From AWTP1-13 sp963797005 (GTDB taxonomy: Bacteria > Pseudomonadota > Alphaproteobacteria > Rhizobiales > Hyphomicrobiaceae), in the NCBI GenBank assembly GCA_963797005.1, contig CAWCOF010000014.1:367067-431066 (forward strand): a DNA stretch of 64,000 bases. The letters run 5' to 3'. The notes below the pieces were generated by a model. The model ran no database searches, was not told the origin of the DNA, and was given only the letters and a program-made list of their open reading frames with translations. Numbering within the stretch: the stretch's first letter is position 1; each line of letters starts with the position of its first letter. The translations under genes and the position numbers were made by a program. Positions 55,050-64,000 of the stretch are shown in pieces.

Positions 55050-56966
55050 ATGAGCGACACGAGTCCCAAGGACGCAACTTCTGCAACCTGTGCTCACAAC
55101 GCTTGTGTGCGCACAGCGCTTCCGTTCGGCGATACGCAGGATTTCGCAGATGCTGCGCGCGGGTTCGTCGCCACCCTGCCAGAGGTGGAAATCCGCAACG
55201 ATCAGGGGCGGGTGGTCTGGAGCCTGCGGGAGTACGCCTTCCTTGTCCACGAGGAGGCGCCTCCGACGGTGAATCCGAGCCTGTGGCGCCAGGCGCGGCT
55301 CAACATGCACAACGGCCTGTTCCAGGTGAGGGACGGCATCTATCAGGTTCGCGGTTTCGACATCTCGAACATGACGATCATCGAGGGGCGCCGCGGGATC
55401 ATCGTCATCGACCCCTTGATCTCCACGGAGACCGCCAAGGCGGCGCTTGAGCTCTACTGTGCGCATCGTGACCGCAGGCCGGTCACGGCGGTGATCTACT
55501 CGCACAGCCATGTCGACCACTTCGGCGGGGTGCGCGGGGTGGTCGACGATGCCGATGTCGCGGCCGGCAATGTCGTCATCGTCGCGCCCGATCGCTTCCT
55601 CGAGGAGGTCTCCACCGAGTTCGTTGTCGCCGGCCTGCCCATGAGCCGTCGAGCCCAGTTCCAGTTCGGGGCGACGCTGTCGCGAGGTGTGCGGGGCCAG
55701 GTCGATGCCGGTCTCGGCAAGGTGACGTCGCGGGGCACGGTGACGCTGATCCCCCCGACGCTGATCATCAAGGCGCCCGTCGAGATGCATCGGATCGACG
55801 GCGTGGAGATCGTCTTCCAGCTGACGCCCGACACGGAAGCCAAGGCCGAGATGCATATGTTCTTTCCCGGCCTCAGGGCGCTCAATCTCGCCGAGAACGC
55901 CACGCACAATCTGCACAACGTGTATCCGATCCGGGGCGCACAGGTGCGCGATGCGCTCGCCTGGGCGAAATATCTGAACCAGGCCCGCGAGGAGTATGCT
56001 CCGAAGGCCGATGTCGTCTTCGCTCAGCATCACTGGCCCGTGTGGGGGACGAGCCGGGTGCTCGAGTTCCTCGGCAAGCAACGAGACACCTACAAGTATC
56101 TCCACGATCAGACCGTGCGCATGATGAACCATGGTCTCAAGGCCGCCGAGATCGCCGAGCAAATACGCCTGCCCAAGAGCCTCGAGAACGAGTGGAGCGT
56201 GCGCGGCTACTACGGCACGCCTAGTCACAACGCCAAGGCGATCTATCAGCGCTATATCGGCTGGTATGACGCGAACGCCGCCAACCTCAATCCCCATCCG
56301 CCGGTAGAGCACGCCAGGCGAACCATCGCGTACATGGGGGGAGCCGCATCGGCCATCGCCAAGGCGCGGGACGATTTCGCGAATGGAGACTACCGCTGGG
56401 TCGCCGATGTGATGAGCCAGGTCGTCTTCGCGGAGCCCACCAACAGCGAGGCGCGGCAGCTTGCGGCCGACGCCTACGAGCAGCTCGGCTATCAAGCGGA
56501 GTTGGCGACGTGGCGCAACGCCTATCTACTGGGGGCGCACGAGCTGCGGGGCGGCACGCCGAGACTAAGCGCTCGCGCCCCGGTCAGCCCGGACGTCGTC
56601 AAGGCCCTGACGGTTCCGCTTCTCTTCGACTACCTCGGCATGCGGCTCAATGGACCCAAGGCGGACGGCAAGCGCATCGTGATCAATTGGACGTTCCCCG
56701 ACATCGCGGAGCGCCATGCACTCACCCTCGAGAACTCGGCTCTCACCTATGTCGCCGACAAGCACGCTGACCGAGCCGACGCCACGGCCACGCTGGATCG
56801 CTCCGTCTTCAGTCAAATTGTCATGGGCCGGACCTCATTGACCGAGGCGCTGGCGCAACGGCTGCTGGCGGTCGACGGCATGGAGGCAAGGCTCTTGGAG
56901 CTGTTCGACTTGCTCGACAGCTTCCAGCTCATGTTCCCAGTCGTCGAGCCCATAGCTGGGGACTAG
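55050..56966 (+). CDS. Alkyl sulfatase family protein (SdsA1-type metallo-beta-lactamase fold)
   Basis: A 638-residue protein from ATG 55050 (GGGG seven bases upstream); ATGs at 55044 and 54957 are alternatives. The metallo-beta-lactamase domain carries YSHSHVDHFGG (zinc ligands), AENATHNLHNVYPIRG and FAQHHWPVWG. A dimerisation domain follows (YLHDQTVRMMNHGLKAAEIAE and VRGYYGTPSHNAKAIYQRYIGW), then a sterol-carrier-like C-terminal domain (from about residue 515). SdsA1-type enzymes release sulfate from alkyl sulfates such as SDS. No secretion signal is visible. A B-C repeat composite follows directly. Confidence 0.92.
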   Translation: MSDTSPKDATSATCAHNACVRTALPFGDTQDFADAARGFVATLPEVEIRNDQGRVVWSLREYAFLVHEEAPPTVNPSLWRQARLNMHNGLFQVRDGIYQVRGFDISNMTIIEGRRGIIVIDPLISTETAKAALELYCAHRDRRPVTAVIYSHSHVDHFGGVRGVVDDADVAAGNVVIVAPDRFLEEVSTEFVVAGLPMSRRAQFQFGATLSRGVRGQVDAGLGKVTSRGTVTLIPPTLIIKAPVEMHRIDGVEIVFQLTPDTEAKAEMHMFFPGLRALNLAENATHNLHNVYPIRGAQVRDALAWAKYLNQAREEYAPKADVVFAQHHWPVWGTSRVLEFLGKQRDTYKYLHDQTVRMMNHGLKAAEIAEQIRLPKSLENEWSVRGYYGTPSHNAKAIYQRYIGWYDANAANLNPHPPVEHARRTIAYMGGAASAIAKARDDFANGDYRWVADVMSQVVFAEPTNSEARQLAADAYEQLGYQAELATWRNAYLLGAHELRGGTPRLSARAPVSPDVVKALTVPLLFDYLGMRLNGPKADGKRIVINWTFPDIAERHALTLENSALTYVADKHADRADATATLDRSVFSQIVMGRTSLTEALAQRLLAVDGMEARLLELFDLLDSFQLMFPVVEPIAGD

Positions 56967-57025
56967 GCCAAGATCGTTTCTGATCGAAGCCCTTTGCTTC
57001 GATCATGGAGCGTGAATCTTGCTCT
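56965..57025. repeat. Family B palindrome, copy 3
   Basis: It starts at the stop of the alkyl sulfatase gene (TAGGCCAAGATCG) and runs to TCTTGCTCT. The inner arms are TGATCGAAGC and GCTTCGATCA around CCTTT. The outer parts are CAAGATCGTTTC on the left and GGAGCGTGAATCTTG on the right. The right arm resembles the left arm of copy 2 in reverse, so copies 2 and 3 share a variant arm placed on opposite sides. Family C follows 12 bp later. Confidence 0.8.
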
Positions 57026-57037
57026 CAACATATTGAA

Positions 57038-57111
57038 TAGAGCAGGAGTCGCGCTTCGGCCGAAACGTCGCCATCGAGGCAAGGCGATTCGATCCGAAGC
57101 GGTCCTGCTAG
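57038..57111. repeat. Family C palindrome, full copy
   Basis: TAGAGCAGGA then GTCGCGCTTCGG at the left and CCGAAGCG then GTCCTGCTAG at the right (arms of about 19 bases with small mismatches), enclosing a 35 bp middle with CGTCGCCATCGAGG. It lies 6 bp from the stop codon of the sensor kinase gene (57118-57120) and directly after a family B palindrome, in the converging region between the alkyl sulfatase and kinase genes. A likely bidirectional terminator or dispersed repeat. Confidence 0.75.
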
Positions 57112-57117
57112 GTGCGT

Positions 57118-58131
57118 TCACGACAGCGTGAAGTAGAACGTCGCGCCGTGATCGACCTGGCCGTCGGCCCAGATGCTGCCGCCGTGGCGACGAACGATGC
57201 GCTGCACCGTCGCCAGGCCGATGCCGGTGCCTTCGAACTCGCGCGCCGAGTGCAAGCGTTGAAATACCCCGAAGAGCTTGCGCGCGAAGGCCATGTCGAA
57301 ACCGGCGCCGTTGTCGCGCACGTAGTAGGCGTCACGGCCTTCCCGTGTGGTGATCCCGACCTCGATCCGGGCCTGCGGGCGCTTGCCCGAGTACTTCCAG
57401 GCGTTGCCGATCAGGTTCTCCAGAACGATCGTCGATAGCCCCCGGTCAGCATTCGCGGCCAGGCCGTCGGCAATGATGAACTCGGCCTGGCGCTCAGGGC
57501 TCGTACTCTGCAGCCGGGCGGCGATGGCGCGGGCCATCTCGGTCAAGTCGACGGGCTCGCGCTTGAGATCGCTGCGCGTGACGCGCGACAGTTCGAGCAG
57601 ATCGTCGATCAAGCGGGCCATTTGCCCTGCGGCGCCGCGGATGTAGGCCAGATACTGGCGCCCTTCCTCGTCGAGGTTCGACGCATAGTCCTCCAATAGC
57701 GCCGCGCTGAAGCCGTCGAGGCTGCGCAGCGGCGCGCGAAGGTCGTGTGCGACCGAATAGCTGAAGGCGTCGAGCTCGCGATTGGCGGCTTCGGCCTCGA
57801 GCTTGGCTCTTCGCAGCTGCTCGTTGGAGGCGATCAGCTGGGAGTTGCTCTCGCGAAAGCCGCGCAGCATCATTTCCAGAGGCGACAGCGTCTCACCGAG
57901 AAATTCCGCGGCCCGATCGAGATACTCGCCGCTGGCGGAGGTTCGCTCGCCGGCGACGACAGCGCGAAGGGCATGATGGTGCACGTTGACGAGCTCGAGG
58001 ACGCCAACGCCTCTCACGGCGGCGCTGCGACCAAGCTCGTAGGCATGCAGCAGGACCGCCTCGCTCGATCCCGCAAGGTGGACCGCGAGCTGATTAGCGT
58101 ATTCCTCCGCGAGACTGTGCGCGGCGATCAC
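57118..58131 (-). CDS. Sensor histidine kinase with RsbU-N-like N-terminal domain
   Basis: A 337-residue protein. Residues 1-85 (LAEEYANQLAVHLAGSSEAV, AYELGRSAAVRGVGVLELVN, YLDRAAEFLGETLSPLEMML) match the hybrid kinase at the other end of the cluster and resemble the N-terminal, RsbT-binding domain of RsbU. A coiled coil (95-120) and HisKA box YSVAHDLRAPLRSLDGFSAA follow, then the HATPase with N-box LENLIGNAWKYSG, G1 DNGAGFD and GTGIGLATVQRIV. All kinase residues are present. No membrane segment is visible, so input must be cytosolic. It is the last gene of the stressosome operon and overlaps the phosphatase by 4 bp. Confidence 0.9.
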   Translation of the reverse strand: MIAAHSLAEEYANQLAVHLAGSSEAVLLHAYELGRSAAVRGVGVLELVNVHHHALRAVVAGERTSASGEYLDRAAEFLGETLSPLEMMLRGFRESNSQLIASNEQLRRAKLEAEAANRELDAFSYSVAHDLRAPLRSLDGFSAALLEDYASNLDEEGRQYLAYIRGAAGQMARLIDDLLELSRVTRSDLKREPVDLTEMARAIAARLQSTSPERQAEFIIADGLAANADRGLSTIVLENLIGNAWKYSGKRPQARIEVGITTREGRDAYYVRDNGAGFDMAFARKLFGVFQRLHSAREFEGTGIGLATVQRIVRRHGGSIWADGQVDHGATFYFTLS

Positions 58132-58772
58132 TCCGGCAGACCCTTGTAGCGCGCGACCAGGACCAATGCGTCATCGTTGGCCTTGCCATACTGATGCAGC
58201 ACCTGGTCGGCGATTTCCTGTACGGGGTAGCCCGCCATCTGTTCGTGCTTGAAGCCGCTGCCGATGCCGTCGGTGACGAACACGAGCGTGTCGCCCGGGA
58301 AGACCTTGAGCTGGGAGCTTCGCAAGGGCGGCAGCGAGAAGCCCACCACGCCGCCCCGTAGCAGAAGCGCTTCGCGCGTAGGCTCCGCCTCCGGCGATGC
58401 CCGATACAGGACGCCATCCACGTTGCCGACCCCTGTCCATTCCATGACGCCAAGCCGCGTATGGAAGGAGGCCATGCTGATGACCGCCCCACGCGTGCGC
58501 CGCATCGCCGTATGGCAGTGCTTCAGCACCTCGATGACGGGTTTATCGGCATGGGTGGTGAAGGTCGCGGCGGCAACGCGGGCGGCCGCGGCCGCTTCCG
58601 TGCCGTGACCCAGGCCATCGACAACGGCGACTGCGGCGCCGTTCTCGCCCAGGACGACGACATGAATGTCGCCTGACTCCGATTGGCCCGGCAGCGCCCG
58701 CTCCGCCACACCAATCTCCAGGACTTCCAGGCAAGGAGATACTGCTGCCGACCGGCCCACTATCGCACCCAC
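58128..58772 (-). CDS. PP2C-type serine phosphatase (RsbX-like)
   Basis: A 214-residue SpoIIE/PP2C phosphatase domain with no attached sensor: VVVLGENGAAVAVVDGLGHG (metal-binding Asp), ISMASFHTRLGVMEWTGVGN, FPGDTLVFVTDGIGSGF and KANDDALVLVARY (C-terminal metal Asp). The small size and position after rsbRST fit RsbX, which resets the stressosome by dephosphorylating RsbR and RsbS. It overlaps rsbT by 13 bp and the kinase gene by 4 bp, indicating translational coupling. Confidence 0.87.
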   Translation of the reverse strand: MGAIVGRSAAVSPCLEVLEIGVAERALPGQSESGDIHVVVLGENGAAVAVVDGLGHGTEAAAAARVAAATFTTHADKPVIEVLKHCHTAMRRTRGAVISMASFHTRLGVMEWTGVGNVDGVLYRASPEAEPTREALLLRGGVVGFSLPPLRSSQLKVFPGDTLVFVTDGIGSGFKHEQMAGYPVQEIADQVLHQYGKANDDALVLVARYKGLPE

Positions 58773-59173
58773 TTGCTCATGGTGATGGTGGTGCCAACAC
58801 CGATCTCGGAGGCGATTTCGAATGTATCCATCAGGCGGCGCGCGCCGGGCAGACCCAACCCGAGGCTCCTGCCGGTCGAAAATCCATCGCGCATGACCTG
58901 CTCGACGTCCGCAATGCCGGGGCCCTTGTCCTGGGCGACAACCAGAACACCGTGCCGGTCACCGTCGGCAACGGTACTGAGTGCGATTTCACCGCGCTCG
59001 GCGTAGACGACGATATTGCGTGCAATCTCCGAAATCGCCGTTGCGATCAGCGCCAGGTCGCTGCCGCGGAAGCCGATGCTCGACGCCAACTCGCGCCCTT
59101 TCTGGCGCGCATTCACGACATCGGCATCGCGTTCGATGGGCACTCGTGCCGGCTCTGTCGCAACCTGTGTCAC
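58760..59173 (-). CDS. rsbT: RsbT, stressosome serine/threonine kinase
   Basis: A 137-residue GHKL-type kinase: ERDADVVNARQKGRELASSI, LIATAISEIARNIVVYAERG (N-box), VVAQDKGPGIAD (G1) and RSLGLGLPGARRLMDTFEI (G2), the full RsbT/RsbW-like ATP-binding fold. RsbT sits in the stressosome, phosphorylates RsbR and RsbS upon stress, and is released to activate a downstream partner. It overlaps rsbS by 4 bp. Confidence 0.92.
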   Translation of the reverse strand: MTQVATEPARVPIERDADVVNARQKGRELASSIGFRGSDLALIATAISEIARNIVVYAERGEIALSTVADGDRHGVLVVAQDKGPGIADVEQVMRDGFSTGRSLGLGLPGARRLMDTFEIASEIGVGTTITMSKWVR

Positions 59174-59535
59174 TGGCGCCCCTCAGGCCTGTTGTCGGCA
59201 ATCAACTCGAGCCCCTCTTCCAGATCCAGAGCCGTCGAGACGTCGTCCAGCCTCAACCCGAGCTGAACCATCGCGAAGGCCACGTCCGGCTGAATGCCGA
59301 CGATCACCGTGTGTGCACCACGCAGCTGGGTCGTCTGCGCGATCCCTCGCAACATGCGCGTTGCAAAGGAATCCATGACATCCAGAGCGGAGACGTCGAT
59401 AACGACGCCGGTGGAACGGTGGCTGCCGACGCGGGTCGACAGCTCGTCCTTGAGTTGCATCAAATCCAGGTCGGTCATGGCGGCCTGAATGCTGGCGATC
59501 AGCACCGGGCCCTGTCGTAGGATTGGGACGGTCAT
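59170..59535 (-). CDS. rsbS: RsbS, stressosome scaffold STAS protein
   Basis: A 121-residue single STAS domain: MTVPILRQGPVLIASIQAAM, VVIDVSALDVMDSFATRML with the phosphorylatable Ser in VMDSF, RGAHTVIVGIQPDVAFAMV and LDLEEGLELI. RsbS forms the stressosome core with RsbR and holds RsbT until Ser is phosphorylated. It begins 2 bp after the rsbR stop and overlaps rsbT by 4 bp. Confidence 0.93.
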   Translation of the reverse strand: MTVPILRQGPVLIASIQAAMTDLDLMQLKDELSTRVGSHRSTGVVIDVSALDVMDSFATRMLRGIAQTTQLRGAHTVIVGIQPDVAFAMVQLGLRLDDVSTALDLEEGLELIADNRPEGRQ

Positions 59536-59537
59536 TT

Positions 59538-60582
59538 TTACTTTGCCCGATCTTCCTGACCGCGCCGTGGCGTTTCCTCGATCGCAACGACCCTATAGCC
59601 GAGCACCCGTTCGGCCTGCTCGAGTCCACCCTGGAGATCGCCGATGGTCTCGATCCGGCTCAGATCGACACCCAGCGCGACCAGTGACTGAGCCACGTCG
59701 GCTGAAAGCCCGGTTACGATCACGTTGGCGCCCATGAGGCGTGCTGCGGCCACGGATCTGGATCAGATGGTTCGCCACCTTGGAATTGATAGCGGCGACA
59801 CCCGTGATATCCATGACCACGACCTTCGCCCGGTTCGCACGAATGGCGTGCAGCAGGCTTTCCGTCAGCTGCAACGCGCGGTCGGAATTGATGAGGCCGA
59901 TGACCGGCAGGATCAGCAGTCGGTCGCGGACCTGGATCACCGGCGTCGACAGCTCGCGGATGGCCTCCTGCTGGGCGGAGATTGTGCGCTCGCGCTCGTC
60001 GATGATGACGTCGACGATGAGCGCCAAGTCGAAGAACGCCAGCTTCTTGAGGGACATGAAGCTCTCGAACCCCGTCATCGGGTTCTTGGAGAAGCGCTTC
60101 ATGATCTCGCTGCCCATCAGCCTCATGAGGTGGTGGAACGCCCCGAGGAAGACCGTCACATCGAGACCGACCTTGCCGTAGAGCATGCCGAGCTCGAGCC
60201 GCTGCTCGGCGTAGGCAATATCGCATTCGCCCTGCGCCATGGCGATGATGTGCTCGCGTTTGAGCTTCTTTGCCTCCTCCAGGGCCGAACGATTCTTGAA
60301 GAGTGGGGCTGCTTCATCGAGGTGACTGAGGAAATCAAAAAAGCCGTCGGTGAACTTGTCCGCGTTCTCGACGACCACCGTCTTGACTGCGAGAATGCGC
60401 ACCAAGTCCTCGTGGCCGAGGTCGACCAGCCGTTTGCGCCGCTCGATGTCGGCGGCGGTCAGACGGAGCCTTTTTGTGCTTGCCGGTGATTGGGGCGTGG
60501 TTGGCGGCTCGGGTGCCCTCGGAGCAATGCCGCCTTGTACCGCAGCTTCGCGCGCCTTGGCCGTGGCTTGCAGTCTCGCCAT
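59538..60582 (-). pseudogene. rsbR: RsbR with globin-like sensor domain, one frameshift in the STAS domain
   Basis: From MARLQATAKA. After a Pro-rich head, residues 52-195 form a globin-coupled-sensor fold (LGHEDLVRILAVKTVVVENA, LELGMLYGKVGLDVTVFLGA). At the place of the proximal haem His stands Tyr135 (LGMLYGKVGL where haem members have H followed by xxIGL), as in the haem-free RsbR of Bacillus. The C-terminal STAS domain has LLILPVIGLINSDRALQLTE and VVMDITGVAAINSKVANHLI. One extra T near 59756 breaks the frame; removing it gives QTVAAARLMGANVIVTGLS. Joined, the protein is about 347 residues. It scaffolds the stressosome and senses the signal. Confidence 0.85.
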
Positions 60583-60945
60583 GTCATGCTCCGTCGTTTG
60601 CTGTTTGCGTGGGCTTCGCTGCGGGTCGCCACGATCGAGGTTGCGCAGCGACAGCGTGATGGTAAAGGGTCGCGATCTGGAGGGTGCTTGCTCGTCAATT
60701 GGATTAAGACGCGAAATCGCTACCCGACATTTAAAATGAGGGAGCAATCAGATTGTTTTGTTTGCCTAGAGAGTGGATATTATTGATGTAATATATCCGA
60801 CAGCGGATCGGAGTCGCCATGGAATAAGGCGCGCAGATTATTAGATATCGGAATCAATTTCCTAAAGTTCGCCATGCGTATCATCGAGGGTGGCGCGCAG
60901 TAGCCCGCGCCGCCGCAGCCGTCCGCCCGCGACGCAAGTCGGTGC
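60583..60945. promoter_or_regulatory. Region upstream of rsbR, A/T-rich part
   Basis: About 360 bp without a supported gene, between the hybrid kinase stop and rsbR, both minus strand. The stretch 60715-60865 is clearly A/T-rich (CATTTAAAATGAGGGAGC, GGATATTATTGATG, TTATTAGATATCGG), unlike the surroundings, and is the most likely place for an rsbR operon promoter. No exact promoter elements are assigned. The gap suggests the hybrid kinase is not strictly co-transcribed with rsbRST. Confidence 0.35.
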
Positions 60946-63586
<2,641 letters not shown>

Positions 63587-64000
63587 TATGTCGGACCCCT
63601 TGCAACGGAGCATATCGGAGGGCAAGCGGCCACGGTGGCGTGGTCCCGCCCTAGGCTCCGGCCGGTTGACGTCGACCGATCACTGGCTGCGGGGTGGCAC
63701 AAGCTGGGCGATCACGGCTGACGGACGTGGACGTGTCGATTAGGGCGCTAAAATGCTACGCAACGCTTAAGCAAAGCCGCGCGATCGCATTACATTTGCA
63801 TTTCGTTACATCTGCTTTCGGTCAAGCACGGCGCGTGCCGGAGCCGATATTGTTCGTCGCATGGCGGTGGAATTACAACTGATAATCGACAATGTTTCCG
63901 CTATGGCGGCAAAAGGGCAACCGGGCGCGGCACGTTGGCAGACGTTGCGAACCACGCACCCAGAGACAGGCACCGCATCGGTGTTGGCGCCTATGAGGCC
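63587..64000. other. Window end, about 410 bp with no firm gene
   Basis: Upstream region of the hybrid kinase followed by unassigned sequence. The part at 63745-63890 is A/T-rich (GCATTACATTTGCATTTCGT) and probably carries promoters. A frame opens at ATG 63903 (MAAKGQPGAARWQTL) and stays open to the window edge; it is too short to identify and could be the start of a plus-strand gene. Confidence 0.25.

Noticed and set aside
63903..64000. Plus-strand gene start at the window edge
   Set aside because: Only 32 codons are visible, with no recognisable motif and no strong ribosome binding site. It is noted in the end region but not called as a gene.

Overview
The window is high-GC DNA from an alphaproteobacterium, most likely of the order Hyphomicrobiales (Rhizobiales). 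The evidence is the gene families (DUF6456, DUF5330, DUF1491, DUF4164-like, the DUF1214/DUF1254 pair), the neighbourhood gap / coiled-coil protein / zapA / 6S RNA / 5-formyl-THF cyclo-ligase, the order ispA-mtgA-rpmF-phaR-phaA, and poly(3-hydroxyalkanoate) metabolism. The genus cannot be fixed from the sequence. No rRNA, tRNA, CRISPR array or prophage was seen.

Layout. 0-10.8 kb: a DnaA-domain-IV-like fragment with DUF6456, sufE, DUF5330, a peptidoglycan-binding protein, a class A penicillin-binding protein with DUF1214/DUF1254 partners, an ExbB/MotA-like plus OmpA/MotB-like membrane pair, and an inositol-monophosphatase-like gene. 10.8-18.4 kb: a broken FtsH-like gene, a methyltransferase-like gene with a MetF-like gene, otnK/otnC (four-carbon acid sugar catabolism) and a decayed IS481-type transposase. 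18.4-23.4 kb: gap, zapA, a probable 6S RNA, fau, a YmdB-type phosphodiesterase and yebC. 23.5-29 kb: a 980-residue secreted WD40-caspase protein, ruvC, ruvA and a D,D-carboxypeptidase. 29-43.7 kb: a DevBCA-type exporter, a hydrolase, an aminotransferase, a phosphatase, a solute symporter, an unknown 617-residue membrane protein with a YbjQ protein, two GSTs and phaZ. 43.8-48.2 kb: a sugar ABC transporter whose binding protein has a twin-arginine signal. 48-57 kb: ispA, mtgA with a very long N-terminal extension, rpmF, phaR, phaA, acetamidase and alkyl sulfatase. 57-63.6 kb, minus strand: a stressosome module (hybrid kinase, then RsbR, RsbS, RsbT, RsbX-like phosphatase and a second kinase).

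Three things cross the window. First, several families of palindromic intergenic repeats sit against gene ends. The clearest (family A) is a 167-168 bp doublet of two hairpins bounded by CTAG, present three times, with arms that differ in sequence but stay complementary. Families B and C often occur together. Repeat ends in places supply the stop codon of the neighbouring gene. Second, about a dozen genes are interrupted by small indels that, when undone, restore ordinary family sequence. They cluster in the sugar ABC operon, the FtsH-like gene and the hybrid kinase, and I read most of them as consensus errors of the assembly rather than true pseudogenes. Third, both kinases of the stressosome cluster share an N-terminal region resembling the RsbT-binding domain of RsbU, which suggests that the stressosome signals into a phosphorelay.
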